The notes below the pieces were generated by a model that was not told the origin of the DNA, searched no databases, and worked only from the letters and a program-made list of their open reading frames with translations. Shown here piece by piece: positions 21,844 through 35,214 of a DNA stretch of 64,000 nt (positions are counted from its first letter, which is position 1; each line of letters opens with the position of its first letter). This DNA comes from Sipunculus nudus (taxonomy: Eukaryota; Annelida; Sipuncula; Golfingiida; Sipunculidae), in contig CM049321.1 of NCBI GenBank assembly GCA_026874595.1, positions 22,678,979 to 22,742,978 of the forward strand, given 5' to 3'. The translations under genes and the position numbers were made by a program.

Positions 21844-21884
<41 letters not shown>
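21844..21884. repeat. (CA)n-(TA)n microsatellite
   Basis: A short CA run passes into TA repeats. The flanks show no recognisable gene. Confidence 0.9.
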
Positions 21885-21889
<5 letters not shown>

Positions 21890-22275
21890 GGACGTTGCCT
21901 TTTTGTTCGCAAAAATATTAAATTCGCGATATTTGTGAAACGGAAATTATGCCGAAAATGAAACCTATGTTAATAAAAGGCCCGTTCACTGAAGCTAAGT
22001 CGAAAAGAAAAAGATTGCTATATTATTTCAAGTCTTTTAAATTATCTGACAATAATCTAGAGTAATGTCTATTCGTTCGACGTTCCCTTGGATACCCGTC
22101 CAATCGTTACAATTTTGCCGCTCATATTATTTATAAAAAATAATTAATTCTTATAATGATCGATATGCTCTGTGTAGGTTATTTTTTTGCGTGCTCGCGA
22201 AGGTGGAACCCTCGCAAAACAATGAAAAACTGAAAATCGAGAAATGTTATCCACGCGAATATGAAGCCAACCATA

Positions 22276-22364
<89 letters not shown>

Positions 22365-22759
22365 CGGTCAAGCCCACCTTGTATCACATATAGTAATAGA
22401 AAATCCCGTTTACTGTAACATGAATCTGAAATCCATGTCCTATCCAAAACCATTTCCAATATATTCAGTGATATATATGACCGTGTATTATCGTGGAAAA
22501 TTGTCAATTTGTCATACTCCCGTTTACTGTATTGCTTTAAACACTTAGCATTTATATCAGCTCGCACTTAATGTCACATTAAACGCCAACCAGGCGATCA
22601 ATGAGGCCAAGATCTCCCTTCCGTTCACGGAATGCCTAGAACCCTGATATGTTCGGGTCACTGACCGTAAATGAGCTAATTAGCTTGTAAAGAAACAACA
22701 TTATTCAAGATTATCGCATTTTTTTGCATTATTAATTGCGAACAAATGTCACACATACA

Positions 22760-22793
<34 letters not shown>

Positions 22794-22910
22794 ATACTGA
22801 GAACCTGATCTTAGCAAGGTTGCGATTTACACCACAGTGACCGAACCCAATATGATTTTAAACACAGGGTTACCCAATCAAAATCGTATTCTATGGGAGA
22901 CTTCATGTGA
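21890..22910. other. No gene seen; long (TA)n at 22277-22359
   Basis: Apart from TA runs at 22277-22359 and about 22763-22790, no conserved frame, RNA signal or repeat relative was recognised. The listed open frames depend on the TA runs. Confidence 0.5.
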
Positions 22911-22934
22911 CAAGCAGTTGTATATACAGTGGAA

Positions 22935-23030
22935 CCTGTCTTAAATTACACCTGTCTAATAAGACCAGCTCTGAATTAAGAACACTTTTGACAAGACCCA
23001 ATGGTGTCCTATTACACGAATTTCACTTTG
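22935..23030 (+). mobile_element. Terminal fragment of a pogo-like DNA element (tentative)
   Basis: The sequence CAGTGGAACCTGTCTTAA followed by CACCTGTCTAATAAGACC resembles termini of pogo/Tigger-type elements, and TA precedes the CAG. A related start occurs at about 40655 (CAGTGGAACCTATCTGAA). No transposase or partner terminus was found. Confidence 0.42.
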
Positions 23031-23035
23031 TTTGC

Positions 23036-23036
<1 letters not shown>

Positions 23037-23089
<53 letters not shown>
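23037..23089. repeat. (TA)n microsatellite
   Basis: An uninterrupted TA run; another lies at 23615-23673. Confidence 0.9.
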
Positions 23090-23093
<4 letters not shown>

Positions 23094-23099
23094 ATGTAT

Positions 23100-23611
23100 A
23101 TCGGATAAGATCGGATCGTATCGTTTATCGGTCTATACAACAGTCATTAAAACATTGCTTATGTTTAATGCCTTTACAAAATAAAACTTAAACATTAACG
23201 AAAAACTGTTTGATTTAAATTCAACTTCTGTGTATTATCCCGTCATGGCTTTTTAACAACAAAGTTATTCATTTGAATAAAACATTTTTATTCCAGAGAA
23301 TTGAAATGCTCTCGCCCACAACATGATGGTTTGACACGCTGTACTCGTCTGGAATAATAAAGTTGACATTCACTTGATTCTTTTTCCTTCTTCGAAACTC
23401 AATACCTGCACATCACATACAAGGGGCGGATAATGGATTTATAATAGAGGGTGTTTGACTACCTGTAACAAGAAAGCAAGGGTGCCGTGAGTGCTAGTAA
23501 TTATTGTTTTTGTTTTTTTTTTGTTTTGCTTTTAAACCTCTACTTTGAAAAAACCCTCCAAAACACACTGGTGAGCTTTCATAGCGATCTTCCTTGACCC
23601 TGATTAACACA

Positions 23612-23674
<63 letters not shown>

Positions 23675-24430
23675 TAAACAGCCGGCAGGAAAATTAAACA
23701 GCCGACAAATATATGCTCCAGTTTTAGTCTAATAGTTTGTAATTTTAATAATTATTAAGACCCTGAGATGATAGTTTGCTGGCTGTGAAAATTTGGTATT
23801 TAATTAATCTATATGTAAAAATTATGTAAAACATATAATTAAAAAAAACTTTAATTATTTCAGAAATAGTACAAAACAGTAGATGAATTGTGGTCAAATG
23901 TGAAAATGGATCCCGAAAAATCAATAACATATGATTGAGAAAGTAGCAGAATTATTCATTTCTGATTTTTATTAAACGAATTTGCCTTTATTAGTATATT
24001 TTTGGCCACAAACAGGCACTCTTATGTAACCGGGGAACTAGTGTGCGTCCCTTTGGGTCATATTCCTGTGTATTTTTCGGGAAAATGTTTCATTTATGTG
24101 TTGTTTTCACGGTAAGCAAAGCATATTTTGTGATATTCCCAGATAGTTTTATATTTAATGCTGTATTTTGATGTTATGTTGCTATTTGATGTTATTTTGT
24201 TAAGACTCCTTTTTCTGTATCTGAAGTTACTTAAAGCATATGGCAATGCTAGACTTAGGCTATCAAAACTACTGGCTAGGTAAATGACCACTTCTTTTTA
24301 TAAACATGGCATTTTATTTAGCAAACAGAAGTAAGATGTAGGAATTGGAGCATTTAATCAATGCTGATTTCATTTTATAAGATTTTACTTGAAACTTCTA
24401 TAACAGGTCAGATTATTTTATAGTTTTATT
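23100..24430. other. No gene recognised
   Basis: This AT-rich stretch contains one (TA)n run at 23615-23673 and T/A homopolymers. I see no domain-bearing frame and no tRNA- or rRNA-like segment. Confidence 0.45.
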
Positions 24431-24439
24431 TATAACCCT

Positions 24440-24960
24440 AAACATATAAAATGACACATGTAACAAGCAATTGCCGAATTATTCCATGGTCGAATGGTTT
24501 TGGTTGACCATATCACGAACACATAAAATGACACCTGTGACAAGAACTTAATGGAGTATTCCATATCCGAGGGGTTAGGGTTTCCCATATCACGGACATA
24601 TCATAGGTACCCCTGACAAACATTGAACAGAGAAATCCATGGTCGAAGGCTTCAGCTTACCCATATAAAAGATAAATCATATGCCGGACGTGACAAGAAC
24701 TTAGTGGAAAAGTACATGCATGGAGGGCTATTGTTAACCGTATACCTGACATATCAAATGCAACGTATCGCGAGGACCTACTGGAGTATCCATGCCCGAA
24801 GCGTTGTGGTTACCCATATCACGGTCCTAGCATATGACGGCATATCGTATGAAAAATGTAACAAGCACATATTGGAGTATTCCATGCCGGAAGGTTTAAT
24901 GTAACCAATATGAGGAGCATATCGCATAACATGTGAAAAGCACATACTGTAGTATTCATG
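24440..24960 (+). repeat. Diverged ~76-bp tandem repeat, about seven units
   Basis: Units share the pattern ACAAGNACNTANTGGAGTATTCCATG, then GAAGGNTTNGGTTACCCATATCACGGACATATC. Anchors fall near 24462, 24538, 24615, 24689, 24764, 24858 and 24935, giving mostly 74-77-base steps with one of about 94. Units are roughly 65-80% alike by eye. No frame stays open through the array. Confidence 0.8.
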
Positions 24961-24964
24961 AGAA

Positions 24965-26650
24965 TTAAACATGTGGGAAGTTTTGACACACATTGCCATT
25001 TTGACATATACTTCCGATTCATGGGGCCAATCATGCCGGCCGTTGTGATCTTTACTCATCCTGTTGGCAGTTAACTTACGTTGTTACAGTTACCATACTC
25101 CCTACCCCCTGTCTAAAGTTATGGGTAGCAAAAAGCTGCTATTTGCGCTTTCGATTCATATTGGCTCTTCCGCACAGCCGCTCTGATCCCCACTCTACCT
25201 GGTGGCATATTAAAACATGTTGCTATCCTGGCCGGTCAGACAGATCTACTGACTATTGCTACTTTATTTTCCTATATTCTTTTCGAGGTCTGGGTATGAT
25301 AAGAGCATGGGGAAAAATTATGAAACAAAACTCGTTGACATTATACATGTTTATATGAAAATATCCGTTACACCCATGCCCTGTGAGAAAGTTGTTTGTT
25401 CAGTTCATTGTACCGTGGCCCAATGTACATGTCCCTCGTGTAACCTTGACGTGAGGCGACCTTGACCTTGGTGGTGATATCATGTGACGATGCAACCTCC
25501 ATACAGAGTCAAGATATTTTAATGCAAATAAGTGGACCTTACTGAGAGTGAATAATATGTAACCCCCCCCCCCCACACACACACATAGTCACATATGTAG
25601 CAAACTTGCTCATCTAAATTAACAATGAATGCAGGGTGTATTTTAAAGTGCGGTTGAACCATATTTGTGTAGTTTTAAAAGGACTGACTAGCTGCTTTTA
25701 TGCTCATGAGTCAAGAAAAAGGATTTTATCAGTCTCTCATATAAGATACGATAAATATTTATAATCATATAATTAATCCTTTGCATAAGTTTGAAAACAT
25801 TATGTTATGTTTCTGTAATGATCAATCGTCGACTTAATATTTCAGATTGTTTATCATTACGAAATCATTTTTGCAATAGATGTACTAGTTTAGCAACTGC
25901 TGTACAAATACCCTATGGTCTTAAACCTTTGCATATAATTTAGTCAAATTCATTAAAGATAATTCCTTGACGATACCAAAGCTTCTGTTACCTAGGCCTT
26001 TAGCTGCTTTAAGTTGACCCTGTGGGCTTCATTATTGATTCCCGCGTGACCTCTGCATTATAAGTTTGTGTAGCTGAAAATATCTATAAAATATCCATTG
26101 AGTACAGAAGTTAGCTGTTCATCTTTACATTTTAAAAAATTATATTTTTCCTATCCCTCGTGACTCATTTGCAAAGAAAATGGCATTTACCTTAGTTGAT
26201 ATTCGACTATTAGGCTATGAGAATAAACTGTGCAAATACCTGTAAGTTTTAAAAATTTAACTTATATACCATTCAGTGTCCTACATGCTTGCTTTTGGTT
26301 CCCATGCTTTGCCAAAGCGTCACAAGCGCCATCTGGTGACAGTTCTTTTAAACCAGGCTCATGATAGAACAGGTTGCGTATAACAGACGGCGCCACTGCA
26401 GTTCTATGACTAAGTGACTTCGATTTGTGTCATAAATAATGATTTTCACATCTTTATACCACCAAGTCCGCATACTATTTAAAACCATTCTACGAGAAAA
26501 TAGTCTATGCTGTAGCCACATCTTGCCACAAAACTATGAAATGTTCATGACAGGACCAGAAGTGATAGACGTAATGACAGACATTGCGCACCATAGATAC
26601 AATAAATTATATAATACTTTATTTAAAAAAAGTGTATACATGTAGATATA
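24965..26650. other. No gene recognised
   Basis: This stretch has only short frames without recognisable motifs, a poly-C run at about 25563-25573, and ordinary AT-rich sequence. Confidence 0.45.
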
Positions 26651-26689
26651 AAGAAGTGAAACCAAGAGCAAAGGGTGGAATGTAAACGA

Positions 26690-26920
26690 ATGTTAAAAAC
26701 AGCGGACCGGGCCCGATTACGTGGAAACATATACACAGCGCGTGTGACGCCCGACCACATGTGTCAATCAGGAGATGCCCTGACTAACTTGGCCCAAAAC
26801 ACGTAATACAAACGGTTTCAGTGCCAGTTTTGGTGGGTACAAATTTATTTTAAAGGAAAGAAGCTACTTTTGTGTTAAAACTAACATGCGTTATAGGTGA
26901 ATGGGCCCCTTTAAGGGTAA
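26690..26920 (+). repeat. Dispersed repeat tail, partial copy
   Basis: Its last 100 bases (TACAAATTTATTTTAAAGG to GGGCCCCTTTAA) match the ends of the repeats at 11885-12370 and 34676-35175. In the 35-kb block the same tail also lies directly before the dead Reeler exon. Confidence 0.6.
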
Positions 26921-27074
26921 CTGAGTGATAGTCACCAGTCAAACTGAACTTTCTTGCAAATACTGCCAACATTTTTTCCCCTTAACGTATGCTCAGATCT
27001 AGGTGCCCCCCCCCCCCCCCCGGAGGCTACGGTACTGGTAATGATAATGATGATGGCAGTTCCACATTTTTGCA

Positions 27075-27191
27075 ACTGGTTAGGGCTGGACTGTTGCTGC
27101 TTGTAGGTTTTGTCTTCGGCTATGAATCAGGGCATTCGCCCCAGGCCAGTCTGAATATGTCATCCGACCACATGGTGATTCACACATTTTA
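27075..27191 (+). pseudogene. Dead Reeler exon 1, copy C
   Basis: The frame reads RAGLLLLVGFVFGYESG, followed by a degraded CLTMSPDH region (SLNMSSDH), and then runs into unrelated sequence ending HTF and a stop at 27191. The acceptor AG and the ATG are both lost (GCAACTGGTT where copy B has GCAGGATGTT). The Cys of the CxxMxPxH motif has become Ser. No exons 2-4 lie between this exon and the next copy. It is a truncated relic. Confidence 0.82.
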
Positions 27192-28449
27192 AAGAAACAA
27201 ACCTGAATACCTGAGATATTTTGCCTGTTTGACACTAAATAACAGTAGCACATTGGTTGAAACCCTTAAGTTTCTTCTTCCCGCTTTATAAAGAGCAGTA
27301 CGTCAGACTTGAATCGAATATTCTTGAAAACTGTTGAAACTCTGGAAAAAAGTTCAGCATATACTGACCTATTTGAGCTCTGCGGATGCCTTTACATGCG
27401 AGGTATCCGCATAGAGTCAAACAAGTGTAGTATTAATGTCTCCATTCCATAATTGCTACCCTGCAAGCGGATTTTTGAGCTCAAAACAATTCGATGTTTC
27501 ATGCGCGGTTTGGGGCCAGGACAAAGGGAACCTTTTATTAGTCTTGTCATAAGCCCTTCTGGGTTTGACCCTCCTTTTCCTAAATCCTAGTTTCGTTCCT
27601 GCTTGAAGAATAAATGTTTAACCTGAATATTGCATTAAAACATTACATTTTGAGACATTATGATTATGAGTGCATGTGTTTATTGCAATAAATTGGTTAC
27701 ATGCATGCGGGGAACCACACATATGGAAAGGAGCTGTCCTCATACGGGTCCCCACACAGATCCCTCGCAGATAATAGAACTGCTTGTTCTCAAAGACATT
27801 CTTAGGACATCACTAATGCTGCTTCCAGAGTGTATTTCACAGTGATGTAGGGCTTTTTAAGGACTCTCACTTTGGCTCTGGGGTCCAAGACTTTGTCACG
27901 AATTATATAAAGAATTTGCACATGAGTGAACTACCAAAAGAATATTACAAAAAATACGACTATACATAACAAGTTGGAGCTCTTCATCGGGGGGTAAACA
28001 TAATTAAACGTTCAAGTAAAGGGCACTTTTAAACTCACATAAAATTTGCTCGAATACCCTTTTCCAATTTAAAGAAGATTTACATTTGACTCAGGTTTGG
28101 ACTCTAGTTCCAAATGACTCAAACCTCGGGTGGCCTGGACTCGAGACTTGAACCCAATGGTGTGGACTCTGCATATTTAAAGTTCATTAGAGAATGATAA
28201 AGAGTTAACAAACTATCCTGTTATTAACAAAAATGAAGTGTTTATAAATTTTTCTATCATGTATTATATCATTATTATATCATGATTTTTAAGTTACTAA
28301 AATGAAGGTTTCTGTCTTTATATTATAGATTTTTGTAAATGTCTCGGACCATTATTGTATCCGTCAAAACAAACCTGCCGCAACCGCGTTGGATTCCTAA
28401 GAACTCCTTTGAGACCACTGCACCGATTTTTTTAAGGAACTTGACCCAA

Positions 28450-28746
28450 TTATCGGGTTACATATGACTTGTGCCTTACCATTTTGCGACGACCTCTGAC
28501 GTTTCCTCTCTGGAGTGCATCTAACTGTACATCTGTGTTCACAAATGAAAAAAAAAAAATCTCTTTAGACTCGTTTGACTGATCAGGCTGAAAGTTTGCA
28601 CCAGTGTAGCTTTTTGGTAGCTTTATATCATACGGTAAACTGGTGACGCTACCTGTAATTTTGCATGCGTATACATCCTGTATAGCTTTCTTGATCTTAT
28701 GACAGGTGGCGCCACCTACATTCACATTCACGCTGCAGGAATCCAT
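28450..28746 (-). other. Conserved minus-strand frame in block C, not called a gene
   Basis: The frame starts with SVNVNVGGATCHKIKKAIQD and has a counterpart at 36787-36990. It lies in a locally repetitive region where related phrases (GGATSFAYDKD, CKISG) recur on the same strand. DNA identity between the blocks is high throughout, so the shared frame alone is not evidence for a protein. Confidence 0.4.
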
Positions 28747-29021
28747 GCTAATATCTCGGGACTGGTAAGACGTATCTTCCTGAAATTTTGCATGTGTTTA
28801 GATCACACATAAATCTTTATCATACACAAAACTAATAGCACCTCCTGCAACCATTTTTGCACAGCGTCCATCTGTTTTTCTGCTGCTTTCCTGAAATTTT
28901 GCATATACATACATCTTGGATAGCTTGTCCGATTTCGTGGCAGGTGTCACCAACTACATTCACATTTACTCTGCAGACATCAATGCTAATATCTCAAGAC
29001 TAATATCTCATGTACTGTCAA

Positions 29022-29345
29022 CAGTAATGTTAGTTAGGGCGTGCACATCTACCTATGCTATAATTGAACCGAACCCTATAGCTTGTACTGCCACCTCACC
29101 GCCTTCAGATAATTAAAATTCGGCTTTCGGGTGGCACCCTGTCTCTAGCCCGTGTTGCTTAATGTCCCGTGGCCGACATCGGGTTCAGCCGTCGGGCTGA
29201 TAGGCGATAACGTTGTCTATGCGTTTGCCCTATCTCGGCCCGTTGAATTAGCCCTGGTGCTGATGGGACGGGAACAATCCCTCGCTCATGGTTCTATCTG
29301 ATATTACCTTTAAAGTATAAGTTTTCTTTATATGATATTTTTATC
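29022..29345 (+). repeat. Dispersed repeat, copy 2 of the 2.2/29.0-kb family
   Basis: It matches 2205-2480. As at 2.2 kb, it is followed by Penelope-related sequence and a TA-GA compound microsatellite. Confidence 0.72.
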
Positions 29346-29419
29346 ATTAGGTGTCGTCACTAGTATCAGGTGTAATATCATATATTAAGTATAAAGGTAG
29401 GTCTTAATTAGAACCCCCG

Positions 29420-29520
29420 ACAAGGATGTCACGTGCTACGCGAGTCTGAGTGTAAATGTGTATGTGTAATGGTTTATTTTTTTACGAATGGGCAAGATAT
29501 CCGTAAATTTGGATATATAT
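29420..29520 (-). mobile_element. Penelope-like remnant: endonuclease C-terminus only
   Basis: The minus strand retains SKFTDILPI, equivalent to SKLTDILPI at the end of the 2860-3225 endonuclease. The rest of the domain is missing, and (TA)n-rich sequence (about 29511-29612) takes its place. Confidence 0.6.
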
Positions 29521-29553
29521 ATATATATAAATATATATATATATTATATAATA

Positions 29554-29616
<63 letters not shown>

Positions 29617-29803
29617 CATGATTTCCCGAGCACACATTATAAAGTTCATACACTCGTGGATACATACATTAATGATGCCCTTTGTTCGCATTTGTTTAGG
29701 AAATAGTCCCCTGATACCGCTCTTTTGAATATTTTGATTCACTTCATTGATTAATGATTATTTATTATTAAATAATGATTTATATTTCTATATCCTTCTG
29801 GAT

Positions 29804-29880
<77 letters not shown>
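29511..29880. repeat. (TA)n tract, intervening sequence, then (TA)n-(GA)n
   Basis: TA-rich sequence at 29511-29612 is followed by about 190 bases shared with 45320-45490 (CGAGCACAC, GATACCGCTCTTTTGAATATTTT). A compound TA (29808-29835) and GA (29836-29880) repeat comes next. Confidence 0.85.
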
Positions 29881-29884
<4 letters not shown>

Positions 29885-29944
29885 TGGGGGAACAGAGACA
29901 GAGAACAACAGACACGACGAGAGAGAGAGAGACAGGGCAGATAA

Positions 29945-30090
29945 AATTCCCACTGCTGAAATGTGGGTCATGCCAAAAGTTCCTCTTATCAAACAATTAC
30001 TTAAACATATATCTTATTTCTTTGTAATCAAACACCTGTCGCTGTCAGGAAGCGTATACAGGAACCGAATTATATCATATACACAACAGG
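29945..30090 (+). repeat. Short copy of the 3.43-kb block
   Basis: CTGCTGAAATGTGGGTCATG through ATCATATACACAACAGG aligns with 3438-3580 and 45675-45810. Confidence 0.7.
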
Positions 30091-30244
30091 TTAGTTACCA
30101 TATGGTTAGTTATATGCAGCTGTTCTTATTTCCTGATACAATCTTATGCATTACACTTAAATTCATAAACATGCAACTTCTCTTTACCTGCGAAACATGC
30201 ATCTGCGTAACAACCACTAACATGCAAACATTGACATGACAAGA

Positions 30245-33200
30245 CTTTTTTTTGCAAATTTGCAAGGGCATCTCATTACATAACAAAAATACAATACATT
30301 GTATTCAACTCATATATTAATTAGTTTAACCCATTTCTTGTAATGTTTTTACAATTTTCTTTTACAATATGCCATGTGTCTTTCTACTCTTTTGTTTCTT
30401 TTAAATACTGCGAATAAAGACGAATAAAGATGAATGGTGATCCGCCCTGTGTTTAACAGCATGTTCTTTTCATTTGCTGAAAGGATCCCATATATAATTT
30501 CACAAAGAGACATGTTTGGGATGCATAATTCATGCTCCTGTAACCATGCTTGTAATTTAAAATAAAAGTTCTTACCAACTGTGAAGTGGAAAAATAAATG
30601 AATAATAGTTTCATGTTCAATGAAATCAAATGAACACCCATGGGATGTCTTTAAATTTCCATTTGAATAAATGTTCATTCACATATAAATAATTGTTAAG
30701 AATTTTATACTAAAATACCCTCAAATAGGTACTTTATGTAGTTTTATATATAGCTTGGTATACAAGATCCCATGTAACAACAATATCATTCTCTATATTT
30801 AAATATCTCCATCTTCTTATCCTGTTGGTGGTGTCCACAATATATCCATAAGTGTACAATATATAATTCTTGACTTTAAACCATTCATCGGCTCAAGCCC
30901 GCTTATTGTAACAATCATATCCATATTTTGTTCACTTTGTGTAATCTTATTAATGAAAATACACTTTTTCCATTGTGTTCGGATGGCCGCTTTCAGTACC
31001 ACCAAGTTCATGTAATTTAGGAAACTATTACATTGACTTATAACTTGCATAACAGCATCCCATTTCTTCCAAGATCCTTTATCATCTATCATATCCTTGA
31101 TATAACGCATCCCCACATCATGCAACTTTTTGTAATACACTGATTTTGAATTTATTTTATATATTTACTGTTCCACAGATATTAAATCGGAACATCATCT
31201 CGATTTTCAGGACCAACAGATACATAATAAGCCCAGTCCTCAAAACAATTTAAATAAAAATTATGGCAATATAGTAGTAGCACAGTAACATCAAAATTAT
31301 TCCGAATACATTGTAATCCTTCTATTTTCCTCAATCTGTACTTTATCATCTCATTAATCTCATCTCATTGAGTTTGAAGTACCAAGGAGGCTTTTAACCC
31401 ATATTATTCTCTGGGTCTTTATATTACAATCAATAGCCGGTATATTAATTCCTTCATCATCATATTTTCCAATAATTGTGCTGTATTTAACTTTTGGCTT
31501 TTGTGCTCTCCAGACGAAGTTACATAAAAGTCTCTTCATAGATAACATAATATTTTTTGGGGGTTAGAAAACATTTGTAATATACCATATCTTTGAAATA
31601 CCTAGTGAGCACCCAACCTCTGCTCTACCTCTAGTTTTCCAAAGAGTATGGTTTCTAGGTTATTTTTAACCGTCTTAAAATTATCCTTGCATATCAGTTC
31701 TTTATTATATGAAAACCTGATTCCAAGTATTTTTATACAATTTTGTGACAAATCTACCAATCTTAAATTACCATCATTTTGAGCAACATGTTCTAATGAT
31801 CCAATGTATGCAGCTTCAGACTTTTGAAGATTTATCCTGAGTAATGAGAAAATTCAAATGGATTTATTGCAGACAGAGAAAGTTTTATTGATCCAATATT
31901 TCTAACAAATATAATTGTGTCATCTGTAAACACGCATTTTTTAAAATAGAATTTCGGATTTGTATTCTATGAATATTAGTTTCTTTCCTTATCATTATTG
32001 CCAATATTTCTACTGCCATTATTAATAAATAAGGGGAGAGTGGATCTCCTTGCCGTGTCCCTCTTCCCAGCTTAAAATATCCTGTAGTGTATCCATTGTT
32101 TAAAACTGAACTTTGTATGTCCTCATGCAATAATTTTACCCATCTAATAAAGTAAATATCAAACCCAAAATATCTTAAAGTGGCAAATACAAAATCATGC
32201 TCTAAAATATCAAAAGCAGCTTCAAGGTCAGCTGCAAACATAATACCTGGGATGTTTTCTACAGAAGTATAATGCAATACATCCAATATCAATCTGATAG
32301 GTTCTGCTATATATCTCCCTTGAACAAAGGCTTACTGATCAAGCTGCATTATTTTTGGTAGGTATTTTTCAATTCTCTTGACCATAATCTTACTAAACAC
32401 ATTAACATCCGCATGGTGTAAGCTGATTGGTCTCCATGCATTTAAAAACGTTATGTCTTTCCCTGGTTGTGGAATTAATTTAACAAGAGCTTGCTTTTAA
32501 GAAATTGGTAAGGAGCCAGTTTTTTTAATTTACATTTAAACAATCCCCAAGTTCATTATATAAAGCTAAACATAATTCTTTTGTCAACCCATCATTACCT
32601 GGAGTTTTATTATTTTTCATTCCCTTTAAACAATTATATACATCATTTTTTTTAAATTAGTTTACCACATGACATCTAATTCATTCATTGTATTCTCACA
32701 CACAGGAAGGCTATGAAAAAACTGTAGTAGCCCAAGATTATTACATACTGCTTTTTTTATCATACTTGTCAATGAAGAATTTCCTTATACAAGTCATGAG
32801 CTGTTTTTGAAGGTACTTCTTGCCTCCATTCTACAATCATACGTTTTATATTACACATTTATTCTTTGTCATTAAGCAAATTATTATTCATGCACCAATG
32901 TGCAGGTCCTGACTTTGCATCATTTCTTGCAGATGCCTGAAAAATCACCGCAGAGTGGTCAGTGTTAGTACTAGGGATTATCTCACAACACGTAGTATAT
33001 AACAACAACGTACCTGATATTAACAAAAATAATAAAGGCGGCTCTGAATTAAGGGTGTACGTGTACGCCAAGTGAAAGCATTAACTGATTCATGTTTTAT
33101 GCGCCATATATCATACAAGTTTAAAGTATCCATTATCACTGAGATTTTATTTAAAGAGTTAGGTTCAATACTTAATCTTCCTCCATCAGCATCCCAATCA

Positions 33201-34640
33201 GTGAGATTTACATTAAAATCCCCGCCCCATATCATTTCAATGCATTGATCATTGCAGATTTTCAGTATTTCTTGTAATACTAGTTCATAAAATTCAAGCT
33301 GCTGTATTTCCGAATTTGGTGCATAAGTGTTAACTAAGATGCAGTGCAAACCTTCAATTTTACATTAAAATATAACATATCTGCCTTTTATATGGATACT
33401 CTTGGTTACTTCCTTGAAATCAACATTTTTTTTAAATAAGTGTACATACACCACATGACATTGTAGTTCCGAAAGAAATGTACATTTCTCCACGCTACTC
33501 TTTTTACCATGCATTCTCATCCTTTTGAACACAGTGACATTCTTGTAAAAAACACACTCCATTATGTGATCCCTACTTCACCAGCCAATTTAAAATCTGC
33601 CTTCTTTTCACATAGTTCCTTAATCCACGTACATTTAAAGAGAGGATCTGAAATATTTTATTATCTATCAAACTGAAAATTGAATTGTTTTTAATCCTTT
33701 AAAAGCATAGTTTTTTTTTGGTTTGTAGTTATAATAATATTATCCCAAACAAAATGACTGTGAATATCTTATATAATCTCCATTGGCCTGTAACTTGACA
33801 TATACATACATAAAATACAATAACATCAATTTAATCCTCAGGTCATGCCATGCCTGGCAGTCTTTACCTTAAATAACATAACTTAATCACTTGTTGGTGA
33901 GACATGCAGGGTTTCACCATATATAACAATCGTAAATGTGTCCGTGTAAATCTTCAACAAAAATCTTTCCTCCTCAAGTCCATGCTTCTCTGATCTTGGG
34001 GCTATTTTTTTACCCTGTTATACAATTCATGTTGCTCTTTGCATAAATATTTTTTTCCTTGCTTCATAACTGTTGTTTATAAATTATGTCTCACGAATCT
34101 GACCATGACTACCCTGGGGCTATCACTTTGTTGATTATTATTTCTCTTTCTGATTCGATAGGCAACTTCAATATCACTGGATTCTATCTCTATTCCCAAC
34201 TTTTTTTTCACATATTTTCTGAAAAGTTGAGACCAAGTTTTCAGCTCCCCCTTCAGTTTGACTGTTCTCTTGAATTCCAAAAATTCTAATATTTGACATT
34301 CTAGCATTTTGGTCTGTTTCAACTGTACGCCGAACTGTCTCTCTGGCTTTATAGTACATCAAGGTACTTTCTTGTTCTAATTCACCAATTTTCCCTGACA
34401 TTTTTATTATATCTGTTTTCAATTCTTTGTTTTCATTCTCAAGAGTAAACACCTGTGATCTATCTGACTATTTCAGTCTCCAGATCATGCAGCATTTTCT
34501 TTAAAATGTCCTCTGACACACCTGGCATGTTTACTTTTGCTTTATCTTTATCTTTATTTTGTTATTTTACTTTTTGCTGGGGATTACCAGGAAAAGTAGA
34601 AGAAGACCTTGAGAGAACAGATCTTTTGCCTTTTAAATTT
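30245..34640 (-). mobile_element. Decayed Tx1/L1-type LINE
   Basis: Read on the minus strand, this is nearly a whole LINE broken by many frameshifts. ORF1 remnants lie at about 34640-34077 (coiled coil, then SNIRIFGIQEN and VMVRFVRHN). Endonuclease pieces lie at about 33562-32860 (WGGDFNVNLTDWD, LYDIWRI, TDHSAVI). Reverse transcriptase pieces run from about 32650 to 31360 (PGIMFAADLEAAFDI, GTRQGDPLSPYLL). A C-terminal region follows at about 31140-30349. The YADD box is out of frame with the preceding RT block and reads FTDD near 31918-31931. The 3' end may be the poly-T at 30246-30253, meaning a poly-A tail on the element's own strand. It is related to the LINE at 54201-59747 but much older. 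Confidence 0.88.
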
Positions 34641-34675
34641 TACACTCCTAACCTGATATCAATACGTGACTTAAA

Positions 34676-35175
34676 TGGACATAATCAGGAGCAATATTAT
34701 GTCTATTCTTTTACACTAACAGTTCAGTTTTGCTTAATTCAAAAGTTTCCCAGCAAATCCATCCCAGCACACAGTCTTAGTACCTCACATACTGTTATTA
34801 AAGACCTTGTTATGGTTCTGCGTGTTGGTAATCACAGTCGACGTCTGTCTGTTTACCCTAAAAGGCTGCGTGAACGGAGTTCCGTTTTTGAGCAGCAACA
34901 CGCGATGTTTCAGCCAGCGGAAACATGTATTTCATGTTTACGGCCATGTTAGTCAGGGCATCTTCTGAATGACAAGTGTTTTGGCCAAAACGCGCTCAAA
35001 CGCGCTCTGTATATGTTGACACGTACTCGCCCGGTACACTCTTTTTAACATTCGTTTACATGAGTTAGCAAAGGGTATCAGTGCCATATTAGGTAGGTAC
35101 AAGTTTATTTTAAAGGGAAGAAGCTATTTTTCGTGTTAAAATCAACATGCTTTATATGTGATTGGGCCCCTTTAA
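34676..35175 (+). repeat. Dispersed repeat family (matches 11885-12370)
   Basis: About 500 bases align with 11885-12370. It abuts the 5' end of the decayed LINE on its left and the C-rich tract of dead Reeler copy D on its right. A 165-codon plus-strand frame across 34455-34952 is not conserved in the other copy. Confidence 0.7.
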
Positions 35176-35214
35176 ATCAAGGGTAAATGACATTTACATT
35201 TTTTTACCAACATT

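Larger units (their letters stand above)
26985..29000 (+). repeat. Segmental duplication block C (matches 35215-37280)
   Basis: From the poly-C tract through the dead Reeler exon and about 1.8 kb beyond, this block aligns with 35215-37280. Landmarks are GGGGAACCACACATA, CTCATACGGGTCCCCACACAG, GGACTCGAGACTTGAA and GACAGGTGGCGCCACCTACA. Both copies share the same Reeler breakpoint, so truncation came before duplication. A 1-2 base difference recurs every few tens of bases. Confidence 0.82.

Noticed and set aside
34455-34952. 165-codon plus-strand frame
   Set aside because: It spans the antisense of a decayed LINE and a dispersed repeat. The frame is not open in the paralogous repeat at 11885-12370.
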